Shown here piece by piece: positions 1 through 6,567 of a stretch of DNA of 28,816 bases. The position numbers and the translations under genes were made by a program. Positions within the stretch are counted from its first letter, which is position 1. Every line of letters starts with the position of its first letter. A model generated the notes under the pieces. That model was given only the letters and a program-made list of their open reading frames with translations. It searched no databases and was not told the origin of the DNA. Source of the DNA: a virus; IMG/VR virus record IMGVR_UViG_3300027746_000079, positions 1 through 28,816 of that record; one strand, 5' to 3'.

Positions 1-533
1 AGGGTGGAGAGCCTGGGGCAAAAAGGACGTCCACTCACTATAGTTTGGCTAAATATCTTCTGCTCGTAAGAAAACCAACCCCCGAACCGGGTTCGTCCTT
101 ACCCCCGAACGGCGTTCGCCCTTACCCCCGAACGCCGTTCGCCCTTACCCCCGAACCGGGTTCGTCCTTACCCCCGAACGGGGTTCGTCCTAATCTGTCA
201 TCTGAATCAGTCAATGAATCAGTCAATGAATCAGCGAGCCGGAATATCGAGAAACTCGGAGCGGAGGAGGAAGCGTTGAGGGTGAAGATTTCAAAGGCTG
301 TTGGCAGGGATCCACAGATACAGTGGACCGACAATGAGGTCCGACTAATCAGTGGATTGGCTGCGATGAGCATACCGCCAAAATCGATTGACACACTGGT
401 CGAGTACTACAGGGCTAACATTCCGGGCAATGACTACCGGAGGCAAACGGTGCGTGCGCTTTTAGATAATTTCACCGATGAGCTGGATAAGTCTCAAGCG
501 TGGAAACGGAAGATGAGGAACTTCAATTTATGA
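1..533 (+). CDS. Phage replication initiator (lambda O-like), 3' part
   Basis: This is the C-terminal 176 codons of a gene that begins at 28470 and crosses the circular junction; the first whole codon here is at base 3. Joined, the protein is about 249 residues. The N-terminal winged-helix domain is at the other end of the window. This part starts with the end of that domain, then a Pro-rich linker coded by the 23-bp iterons. Three iterons make 69 bp, so the peptide repeats every 23 residues (TPEPGSS, LPPNGVRP, YPRTPFA, then again TPEPGSS, LPPNGVRP). A Ser/Glu/Asn linker (SESVNESVNESA) follows, then a helical C-terminal domain of about 110 residues. Lambda O has the same plan: N-terminal DNA binding to iterons inside its own gene and a C-terminal part that contacts the helicase system. 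The next gene is a DnaB-type helicase, which fits. The stop overlaps that gene's start. The exact family of the C-terminal domain is not recognised. Confidence 0.8.
   Translation, partial: GGEPGAKRTSTHYSLAKYLLLVRKPTPEPGSSLPPNGVRPYPRTPFALTPEPGSSLPPNGVRPNLSSESVNESVNESASRNIEKLGAEEEALRVKISKAVGRDPQIQWTDNEVRLISGLAAMSIPPKSIDTLVEYYRANIPGNDYRRQTVRALLDNFTDELDKSQAWKRKMRNFNL
79..193 (+). repeat. Five 23-bp iterons with dyad symmetry
   Basis: Five tandem 23-bp units lie at 79-101, 102-124, 125-147, 148-170 and 171-193, each CCCCCGAAC-NNN-GTTCG(T/C)CCTWA. Each holds a 13-bp dyad, CGAACX-N-YGTTCG. Units 1 and 4 have CGAACC-G-GGTTCG, units 2 and 3 have CGAACG-N-CGTTCG, and unit 5 breaks the innermost pair (CGAACG-G-GGTTCG). 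The paired changes keep the symmetry. A 23-bp period is slightly over two helical turns, so sites face nearly the same side of the DNA. They sit inside the initiator gene directly after its DNA-binding domain, the position of the lambda O iterons. Confidence 0.9.
203..234 (+). repeat. 12-bp direct repeats next to the iterons
   Basis: TGAATCAGTCAA occurs at 203-214 and 215-226, followed by a partial copy, TGAATCAG, at 227-234. The stretch is richer in A+T than its surroundings and lies ten bases beyond the last iteron. In lambda ori an A-rich block flanks the iterons and melts first; this could be the equivalent. In protein it codes a Ser/Asn/Glu linker. It could also be only a flexible linker with recent duplication. 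Confidence 0.6.
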
Positions 534-1807
534 ACGCAAAAGTGATTCAATTTGAGGATGATATGGATGCGCAGTCTGCCATCGTCATGCCGTCATGTAA
601 GCCTCAGGAGCAGGGGCTTGTGGCCAATCTGATGCAGTATCCACTCGATACCATCCCCTTGATGCTCAAGAAGGGAGTCGATGCAGAGTCATTCTACTTT
701 TTTGAGCATAAGACTTTGGTGGCTGAGGTTTTACGGCGGTACAATAGTGGAGAGTCTGTGGATTGGCGCAGTGTGAGCCATGCATGCCATCCCACAGTCT
801 CTCTGTCGGTAGCCACTGGATTTGCCATCCAAGACGCTATCCCTGGAGCATCCGGCTATTGGCTCGACGATATCCGAGAGTTCGCAAGCAGGAGGTCGAT
901 CATTAGATCCTCACACAAAGCTATCGAGCTCGCTAACGTCGACGGGAGTGCCTCCGCAGTAGCCTCTATAACGCACGACGTTTCGATTCTAGGCCCTCAC
1001 GAGGGTTCTGAGGATCATTCCATCAGGAGCATCCTAAAGTCGACCATTTCGAAGCTCGCAGGGGAGAACGTAAAGGAGCCGATCAAGACGGGATGGTCAG
1101 ACCTCGATCGGCTGTGCCATGTTCGACGCGGAGATACCATAGTCATTGCTGCGCCGATGAAGGGAGGCAAGTCGACGTTGGCTTTGTGCTACATGGCAGA
1201 AGTAGCCAAGCGCGGACTGCCATGCATATTATTCTCGCTTGAGATGGCAGCGACTGACATTGGCGAAAAGCTGCTAGCCAGACAGGCGCGGGTGCCTATG
1301 GACCGGCTATTCACTCGGGAGTTCGTGACCAGCGATACCGATCGTATAGCGATGGCGAATGAGGAGCTCATGAAATGGAAACTTTACATCCACAATGATC
1401 ACGACCTCGCATCCATCATGTCGATTGCAAGAAGTACAAAGGCAAAGCATCCAGACCTCGCTATGGTGGTCGTGGACTACCTGCAGCTGGTGCAAGGGCC
1501 TGCATCCGATACCAGGGAGCGCGAGGTGGCAGAGGTGAGCAGGTCGCTCCGCAGGCTGGCGATGGAGCTGGACTGTGTGGTGGTTGCGTTGTCGCAGCTG
1601 AACGACGAGGGCAAGCTGCGAGAAAGCCGTGCTATCGGGCAGGATGCGACGGCTGTATGGCTAGTCGAGCGGACAGAAGACGACGATACAGTCTACACAC
1701 TAAAGGTGGCTGTGCAGCGCAATGGTCAGAGCGGCGTGAAGTGCGAGCTGCAGTTTCTTGGCCAGTTCGCTCACTTTGGAGAGATGCCTACACATGCTGT
1801 TCGATGA
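530..1807 (+). CDS. DnaB-like replicative helicase
   Basis: A 425-residue protein of the DnaB/RecA-fold helicase family, expected to unwind the fork as a hexamer. Visible features: an N-terminal helical DnaB-N-like region (about residues 25-130), a linker, then the ATPase domain. Walker A reads APMKGGKST at about 207-215, the stretch after it contains the FSLEM segment typical of DnaB helicases, and Walker B is MVVVDYLQL at about 312-320. A later ALSQLND stretch matches the family's sensor motif. The start chosen is the ATG that overlaps the initiator stop as ATGA, with GAGGAA 12 bases upstream; a GTG at 500 would add ten residues. It is translationally coupled to the initiator and together they form the replication module. 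No DnaC-like loader is recognisable nearby, so the initiator may load it directly. Confidence 0.9.
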   Translation: MNAKVIQFEDDMDAQSAIVMPSCKPQEQGLVANLMQYPLDTIPLMLKKGVDAESFYFFEHKTLVAEVLRRYNSGESVDWRSVSHACHPTVSLSVATGFAIQDAIPGASGYWLDDIREFASRRSIIRSSHKAIELANVDGSASAVASITHDVSILGPHEGSEDHSIRSILKSTISKLAGENVKEPIKTGWSDLDRLCHVRRGDTIVIAAPMKGGKSTLALCYMAEVAKRGLPCILFSLEMAATDIGEKLLARQARVPMDRLFTREFVTSDTDRIAMANEELMKWKLYIHNDHDLASIMSIARSTKAKHPDLAMVVVDYLQLVQGPASDTREREVAEVSRSLRRLAMELDCVVVALSQLNDEGKLRESRAIGQDATAVWLVERTEDDDTVYTLKVAVQRNGQSGVKCELQFLGQFAHFGEMPTHAVR

Positions 1808-2015
1808 TGGTGACGGCAATGATGATTCAGCCCTGCTCCCGGGGCAGTGGTCGACATGCACTCGGTGCGGCATTGCGACCAGAGTGCGCGGTCATTACAT
1901 GGGTCCAGATAATCTACAGACATGGTGCTGCTGCGATGATTGCGACCGAGGCATTAGATTGCGCACTAAATCCATTTGGCAGGTTGACAAGGACCACTTA
2001 GGAGGCGATGCATAA
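1794..2015 (+). CDS. Small Cys-rich, possibly zinc-binding protein
   Basis: A 73-residue protein overlapping the end of the helicase gene by 14 bases. The chosen ATG has GGAGAG about ten bases upstream. It carries WSTCTRCG near residue 22 and WCCCDDC near residue 48, so two CxxC-type pairs about 25 residues apart, which could form a zinc ribbon. The N-terminus is acidic (DDGDGNDD). I do not recognise the family. Its place between the helicase and the terminator suggests a small replication or regulatory accessory. A TTG at 1758 would give a longer version, but most of that lies inside the helicase gene. Confidence 0.6.
   Translation: MLFDDGDGNDDSALLPGQWSTCTRCGIATRVRGHYMGPDNLQTWCCCDDCDRGIRLRTKSIWQVDKDHLGGDA
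1983..2005 (+). promoter_or_regulatory. Degenerate copy of the GTTGACACC motif
   Basis: GTTGACAAG, then TAGGAGG sixteen bases from the start of the motif, resembles the four exact copies at 4716, 6545, 10481 and 15941 (7 of 9 bases in the first box, and TAGG shared in the second). It is inside the preceding coding sequence, three bases before an ATG at 2008. It may be chance, because AGGAGG alone would be a ribosome site. Confidence 0.25.
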
Positions 2016-2045
2016 CTCACCGGGCAACCACTCTCCTCCCGGCCT

Positions 2046-2094
2046 GTGGGCGTTCATGGTTTTATTTGTTTTTCCATGGACGCCCACTCTTTTT
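2046..2094 (+). terminator. Strong rho-independent terminator
   Basis: A 14-bp stem, GTGGGCGTTCATGG (2046-2059) with CCATGGACGCCCAC (2074-2087), has one G-T pair and a T-rich 14-base loop, and is followed by TCTTTTT. It closes the replication operon. It points to + strand transcription only: the other flank is not T-rich on the opposite strand. It lies directly in front of the next gene's likely ATG at 2095. Confidence 0.9.
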
Positions 2095-2508
2095 ATGTCA
2101 CCAGACGATTACGATAAGGACGAGCTAATCGCCATAAGCGCAACAGTACTGCGCGAGGTTCTCGACTACATTGCTGGGCCAATAGGTGCGCACGCTGATG
2201 TTAGAAGCTCATTCCGGCGATGCATGGCTGTATTGTGGGTGCTCAGGCCGGAGTTAGCTGGCGATCTAACTCAATCGGAGTTAGCTGATCGACTAGGTAT
2301 TACTCGCAGCGCAATGAGTAAGATGACCACGGAGTTCTCGGATCGATTTGGATTTCGATCTGATCGGCAAAGGTTGCCTAGTGCGCGAGAGCACTGTCGG
2401 CTGGCGCAACTCGCACGACGAGAGGCACCTATACCCCCCCCGCCTAAGGAATCTTTTGCCGATTCCGCCCTACCGCAGGTGCCCCAAAGTTGCGAAGGAA
2501 ACGAGTGA
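2095..2508 (+). CDS. HTH DNA-binding protein
   Basis: A 137-residue protein with a helix-turn-helix at about residues 58-85 (LTQSELADRLGITRSAMSKM), preceded by a helical region that resembles the approach to a sigma-region-4 or small-terminase-type HTH. The C-terminus is Pro-rich and looks disordered (IPPPPKES). It lies directly before the terminase small subunit and overlaps it by GTGA, so it may act in packaging or regulate the structural operon. The start is uncertain. ATG 2095 lies right after the terminator T-run and has no Shine-Dalgarno. An in-frame ATG at 2008 has AGGAGG only two bases away and would make the hairpin coding, with an odd hydrophobic N-terminus. Confidence 0.65.
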   Translation: MSPDDYDKDELIAISATVLREVLDYIAGPIGAHADVRSSFRRCMAVLWVLRPELAGDLTQSELADRLGITRSAMSKMTTEFSDRFGFRSDRQRLPSAREHCRLAQLARREAPIPPPPKESFADSALPQVPQSCEGNE

Positions 2509-2972
2509 AACGTCAAAAAAGCCAACCTTCCAAGGGCGCCCACGAGGCCGAGCTAGCTGCGCGATACGGTGTGGATGCTAGATCGATCCGCAATTACCGA
2601 GCAGCCGGTGCTCCGATCGACGACCTCGAGCAGATGGACGCTTGGGTAGCAGCCCAGCGCAAGGCGCCGCCGATGGATCCGTCGCGACTTAACTCGATGG
2701 CCGATGCCAAGCTGGCCAAATTGCAAAAGGAAATTGAGCGCCTACAGATCCGCATCGACTCCGAGCGCAAGCGACTAATACCGCTCGATGATGTACGAGC
2801 TAACATGGTGCGAATCGCGAGTGCAATGCGTGCGGAATTACTGCGCTTCGCTGGCGACATTCCAAACTGGGAAGGCTTACGCGCATCCGAGATGCAGGTG
2901 CGCGTGGATGCGCAGGTACGCTCGATGTGCGAGCAACTCAGCGATCAATTCTCGGAGCTGTATCAGGCATGA
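2505..2972 (+). CDS. Terminase small subunit (Nu1-like)
   Basis: A 155-residue protein that should recognise phage DNA and recruit the large terminase. A basic N-terminus is followed by a winged-helix-type HTH at about 12-50 (ELAARYGVDARSIRNYRAAG) with a Nu1-like wing (DLEQMDAWVAAQR). A long coiled coil at about 65-95 (AKLQKEIERLQIRIDSERKRL) and a helical C-terminus follow; both suit oligomerisation and contact with the large subunit. The GTG at 2505 overlaps the previous stop as GTGA and has AAGGAA five bases upstream; a TTG at 2490 is the alternative. It overlaps the large subunit by ATGA. The call rests on the domain order and the neighbouring GpA-type large subunit. Confidence 0.8.
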   Translation: MKRQKSQPSKGAHEAELAARYGVDARSIRNYRAAGAPIDDLEQMDAWVAAQRKAPPMDPSRLNSMADAKLAKLQKEIERLQIRIDSERKRLIPLDDVRANMVRIASAMRAELLRFAGDIPNWEGLRASEMQVRVDAQVRSMCEQLSDQFSELYQA

Positions 2973-4720
2973 TAGCAGCATGGGCCAGCGCCTGGCGTCC
3001 GGCTGACACGCGCACCGTGGCGGTGTGGGCCGCCGAGAATGTAGTCATCCCTAACTCAGCCAGGGCAAGTCGGTTTGACCCATCGGCATCACCGTGGCTT
3101 GCCGAGCCGCTCGAGTATTTTAGCGACACTGCAGTAAAAGAGCAGGTGCTAATCCTACCGACCGGCGCAGGCAAGACTACGGTCTTTGATGTTGCGATTC
3201 CTTATCTAATCTCCGAGGCACCCGGCTCAGTACTGTTGTCGATGCAGACCGACTCGGACGCACGCGAGCACATGGAGGACCGGCTGCTCCCGATCCTGCG
3301 AGGGTGCGAGCCATTGGCCGAGGTAATGCGCTCGGTGGACCGGCACGCGTTGCGCAAGGATGCCGTCATCATGCCACACATGAGCCTATTCTGTGGTGGT
3401 GCTAACAAGGCTAACTTCCAACGCAAGTCGGTACGCTATGTGTTTTTGGACGAGGCTTGGCTTATCAAACACGGACTCATTGAGGAGGCACGGGCGCGCA
3501 CGCATAGCCGTTGGAATAGCCGTATCATCGTTGTGTCGCAGGGTGGAGAGATGCATGTGAATCTAGCCAGCGAGCGCAGAGACTCCGAGCTCTACGCAGC
3601 ATGGCAGCGCACTGACCGGCGAGAACTGCACATGGTGTGTCCTGAGTGTTTGGCCGAATCGGTGTGGAGCTTCAAGAACCTCAAGTACGAGAGGACAAAT
3701 CGCGAAGACGGCACCGTTGATGAGCAGGCGCTAATGGAGTCTGCGGAGTATCAGTGTCCAGCGTGCGAGGTTCGGTTTCCTGACAAGCCAGACATCAGAC
3801 GTGCGCTCTCAACAGCCTCGGTGTACCGGCCGACTAATCCAACGCCACTCCCACATCATCACGGCTGGCATGCCCCAGCTGTGGCATTATTCCACGAGCG
3901 TTGGGGCGACCTTGCATTGGCGTGGACACGCGCGCAGAAGGCTCGGTCATTAGGCGACGAGGAGCCTTTAAGGATATTCGTGACAAAACGGCTGGCAGAT
4001 TTCTGGCGAGAAGAAGAAGTCGCAATGGACGTAACAGTCGGTGGAGCTGGATACCTGCTCTCCGAGTACACGGATGGACAGACATGGGATGGCGAGGTGA
4101 CACGATGCATTACCGTGGACAGGCAGCGTGATCACAGATGGGCAATCTGCCGAGCATGGAGGCGCACTGGCGAGAGTCGGCTCCTATGGGAAGGGCGGTT
4201 ACTTACATCAGAGGACGTGGAGAATTTACGAATCAGAATGAAGGTCTTGCCTCCGTGCGTAATGCAGGATGCGCAGTACGAGACGGCGCAGGTTTATGAC
4301 GAGTGCGTCAAATACGGATGGAACGCATTACATGGATCTGGCCAAGATGGGTTCACTCATTTCGTCAGAAACATGCCAGCGGTTAAGAAGTTTTTCTCGC
4401 CTGTCCAAGAGGCATTGGCACCGTGTGGTGCGCAGGCTAGGTACATGTTTTGGTCAGCTGAAAAAGTAAAAGACGTCCTTGCGATATTACGCTCAGGCAA
4501 AGGTGTAGCATGGGAGACGCCAGATGACGCTTCTCCAGATTACCGACTGCAGATCGCGAGCGAGGTCAAGAAGGACATGGTGGACAAGGTAACCAAACGA
4601 GTCACTCGACGCTGGCAGAAGGTGCGCAAGGACAACCATCTCTGGGACTGCGAGGCAATGGCGGTTGTGTTTGCGCTCAAAGCCCGAGTGATTGGATCAA
4701 CAGTACCCACCTCAAGTTGA
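2969..4720 (+). CDS. Terminase large subunit (GpA family)
   Basis: A 583-residue packaging ATPase and nuclease of the lambda gpA type. Walker A is LPTGAGKTT at about 63-71 and Walker B is YVFLDEA at about 157-163. A zinc-ribbon-like pair (CPEC near 224, CPAC near 263) is a usual insertion in GpA proteins. The C-terminal nuclease half has ITVDRQRDHRWAI and VMQDAQYET segments carrying acidic residues where the RNase H-like nuclease needs them, and ends with the expected W-DCEAMAVV helix. Start: ATG overlapping the small subunit stop as ATGA, with GGAG upstream; the longer GTG at 2927 lies in the small subunit gene. GpA-type enzymes usually cut at cos or similar sites, but no cos site was identified here. 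Confidence 0.93.
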   Translation: MIAAWASAWRPADTRTVAVWAAENVVIPNSARASRFDPSASPWLAEPLEYFSDTAVKEQVLILPTGAGKTTVFDVAIPYLISEAPGSVLLSMQTDSDAREHMEDRLLPILRGCEPLAEVMRSVDRHALRKDAVIMPHMSLFCGGANKANFQRKSVRYVFLDEAWLIKHGLIEEARARTHSRWNSRIIVVSQGGEMHVNLASERRDSELYAAWQRTDRRELHMVCPECLAESVWSFKNLKYERTNREDGTVDEQALMESAEYQCPACEVRFPDKPDIRRALSTASVYRPTNPTPLPHHHGWHAPAVALFHERWGDLALAWTRAQKARSLGDEEPLRIFVTKRLADFWREEEVAMDVTVGGAGYLLSEYTDGQTWDGEVTRCITVDRQRDHRWAICRAWRRTGESRLLWEGRLLTSEDVENLRIRMKVLPPCVMQDAQYETAQVYDECVKYGWNALHGSGQDGFTHFVRNMPAVKKFFSPVQEALAPCGAQARYMFWSAEKVKDVLAILRSGKGVAWETPDDASPDYRLQIASEVKKDMVDKVTKRVTRRWQKVRKDNHLWDCEAMAVVFALKARVIGSTVPTSS

Positions 4721-4738
4721 CACCGTTGCTTTATGTAG
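4716..4738 (+). promoter_or_regulatory. GTTGACACC-N7-TAnGTA motif, copy 1
   Basis: GTTGACACC (4716-4724), seven bases, then TATGTAG (4732-4738) touching the ATG at 4739. The stop of the terminase gene lies inside the first box. The distance from box start to ATG is 23 bases, the same as copy 2. The two boxes are too close for an ordinary -35/-10 pair. It could be a phage-specific promoter, an RNA processing site or a translation-coupling signal. Confidence 0.6.
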
Positions 4739-5041
4739 ATGGCCGCGCCAGACTTCTTCGTAAAAAGCCTCCTCAGAATCGCACTCTCGCAGGGCCGTGA
4801 CGTCCTTGAGGCGGTTGTGACAGGGCAGTTCAACGTAATCCAAGAGCGTGGTGGGAAAATGATTACCAGCCTCAGCGCAAACGGTAAGTCATTCTCTTTC
4901 CAAGTGGATCCAAAGCTATCCACGGCCGACCTGATGGGCACCGTAGAGCAGGCACTAGAGTATTTCGACGGCAGTACGCAGGAAGAGATTCAAGAGTATC
5001 TCTCCACCAAACCCATCCGCAAAACGCGGATCCGCTTTTAG
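4739..5041 (+). CDS. Small protein between terminase and portal
   Basis: A 100-residue protein with an amphipathic helical N-terminus (DFFVKSLLRIALSQGRDVLEAV), a short beta segment around residues 30-60 and a basic C-terminus (PIRKTRIRF). Lambdoid phages carry the head-tail joining protein gpW at this place, between terminase and portal; gpW is shorter (about 68 residues) and I see no clear match, so gpW-like is only a positional guess. The start ATG directly follows motif copy 1, and the gene ends three bases before the portal gene. It contains no cysteine, no signal peptide and no membrane segment. Confidence 0.7.
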   Translation: MAAPDFFVKSLLRIALSQGRDVLEAVVTGQFNVIQERGGKMITSLSANGKSFSFQVDPKLSTADLMGTVEQALEYFDGSTQEEIQEYLSTKPIRKTRIRF

Positions 5042-5044
5042 CTT

Positions 5045-6544
5045 ATGGCACTCGTCGATCAATTTGGATATCCAGTCGATGCGCGTCTAATCAACGCCAC
5101 AAGCCGCACTACGAGACGCACTTACATTCCGGTGCGCACCGAGGACATCAACACGGCAGTCAATTTCAGCGACTGGCGCTCGCTGCTTTCTATTAGCCGC
5201 AGGATCTGGAGTAACAACGGCATCGTCAAAGGCGCCACAATCCAGAAGGCCATGCACGCAATTGGCCGTGCGTGGAACCCAGTGTTCAGGGGTGGAGATC
5301 AAGAGTGGGGCAAGCTCGCGAGCGAATGGCTGATGCTGTGGTATGGCTCCTGTAATATCAGGGGGGAGAATTACGATTTCAAAACCACGCTGTATCTAGA
5401 CTCAGTGGCAGTGGATCGCGATGGCGACCAGGGCATCCTGCTGACGCAGAGCGAGGATGGGACTTGGCCGATGATCCAATGCATTCCAGCGCACCGTATT
5501 GGGCAGCGTGATGGCGGCGAGACTGTAGTGGAGGAGGGTGGGTATGCTGGGCTGAAAATCACGCACGGTGTAATCACCAACAACCTCGGCCGGCCGGTTG
5601 CTTATAGGATCCTCGGTGACACGGAGGAGCAGGATCGCGACGTATCTGCTCGTGATCTCATCCTGTCCTACGACCCCGAGTGGGCCGACCAGCTGCGCGG
5701 CCTGCCGGTATTCTCGCACGCCCTCAACGACCTGCGCGATGCAGATCAAAGCCAGTACTGGGAGCAGCTCAATCAGCTCGCGTCTAGCTCTAGGACTTTG
5801 ATAGAGACCAACGAGACCGGCGCCGCTGACCCTAATGATTTCGGAATTGGAGTTGGGTGCGACACAGGCGCCGGCGGATCGATGACAATGGAGCGGCTCG
5901 AGGGTGGGACGATAAGTTATTTTAAGGCAGGCTCAGGCTCTAAGTTGGAGCAATTCGTTAACATGCGCCCCGGGGCCGACTGGGATCAATTCCAAGACCG
6001 GCTCGCTCGCAAGGCGCTGCTCGGTATTGGCTGGCCTTATAGCTTGTGCTGGAAACCTGACGGTCAGAATGGAACGCAGGAAAGGGCCGAGATTGAGAAA
6101 GCGCGCACTACCATCCTCGACCGTCAGGAACTGCTGCGTCCTATGGCTCAGCGGATTATGGGATACGCTGTAAGCAAAGCGATCAAGAGCGGCTACTTGC
6201 CGGAGTATCCAGGCGCCGACCTCGGCGGTCAGCTCAAGTGGGACTTTACTTTACCGCCTCGCTTTAGCATTGACCTCGGACGCGATGGCGCTGCAAGACG
6301 CGAGGATTACAAGCTAGGCTTTAAGAACCTTGCCGACGTAGTTGCCGAGCAGGGTGAGGTTCTCGACCAGCATCTAGACGCTAGGGAGCGCGAGACCATT
6401 GACATCGTGCAGCGTGCAAAGCGGATCTCAGACTCTACCGGAATCGAGTTTGGAATGGCACTTAGTCTACTGCGTCAGAGCACAGCAACGGCTACTGTGG
6501 GCGGTGGTATGTTCGGCACTGAGGTGCCGGATCCCTCGGCTTGA
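5045..6544 (+). CDS. Portal protein (lambda B family)
   Basis: A 499-residue portal protein forming the dodecameric DNA gate at one capsid vertex. Recognisable features of the lambda-type portal family: an N-terminal stretch with SISRRIWSNNGIVKGATIQKA, the region around IQCIPAHRIGQRDGG followed by GVITNNLGRPVAYRI, a DLILSYDPEWADQLRGLPVFSHALNDLRD block (family form: H.f...r.gQ.RGvp.la), and the long C-terminal helix region. The length is normal for the family. It is followed by motif copy 2 and the ClpP-like protease, the usual order of terminase, small protein, portal, protease. No clear Shine-Dalgarno is present before ATG 5045. Confidence 0.92.
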   Translation: MALVDQFGYPVDARLINATSRTTRRTYIPVRTEDINTAVNFSDWRSLLSISRRIWSNNGIVKGATIQKAMHAIGRAWNPVFRGGDQEWGKLASEWLMLWYGSCNIRGENYDFKTTLYLDSVAVDRDGDQGILLTQSEDGTWPMIQCIPAHRIGQRDGGETVVEEGGYAGLKITHGVITNNLGRPVAYRILGDTEEQDRDVSARDLILSYDPEWADQLRGLPVFSHALNDLRDADQSQYWEQLNQLASSSRTLIETNETGAADPNDFGIGVGCDTGAGGSMTMERLEGGTISYFKAGSGSKLEQFVNMRPGADWDQFQDRLARKALLGIGWPYSLCWKPDGQNGTQERAEIEKARTTILDRQELLRPMAQRIMGYAVSKAIKSGYLPEYPGADLGGQLKWDFTLPPRFSIDLGRDGAARREDYKLGFKNLADVVAEQGEVLDQHLDARERETIDIVQRAKRISDSTGIEFGMALSLLRQSTATATVGGGMFGTEVPDPSA

Positions 6545-6567
6545 GTTGACACCAGACACATAGGTAG
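6545..6567 (+). promoter_or_regulatory. GTTGACACC-N7-TAnGTA motif, copy 2
   Basis: GTTGACACC (6545-6553), seven bases, then TAGGTAG (6561-6567) directly against ATG 6568. Box spacing and distance to the start codon equal copy 1. It lies immediately after the portal stop (TGA 6542-6544) and before the protease, scaffold and capsid genes, which need high expression. Confidence 0.6.

Larger units (their letters stand above)
79..240. other. Putative replication origin
   Basis: The iterons (79-193) plus the adjoining A+T-leaning direct repeats (203-234) lie in the coding sequence of a winged-helix initiator, directly upstream of a DnaB-like helicase gene. This is the arrangement of lambdoid origins, where O binds iterons and helicase is loaded. 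The function is inferred from layout; no DUE computation or GC-skew was run. Confidence 0.7.

Noticed and set aside
79-193. CRISPR array
   Set aside because: The repeats are head-to-tail 23-bp units with no spacers and lie inside a coding sequence.
379-400. Further copy of the GTTGACACC motif (ATTGACACA) in the initiator gene
   Set aside because: Only part of the first box matches, the second box is absent, and it lies inside a coding domain.
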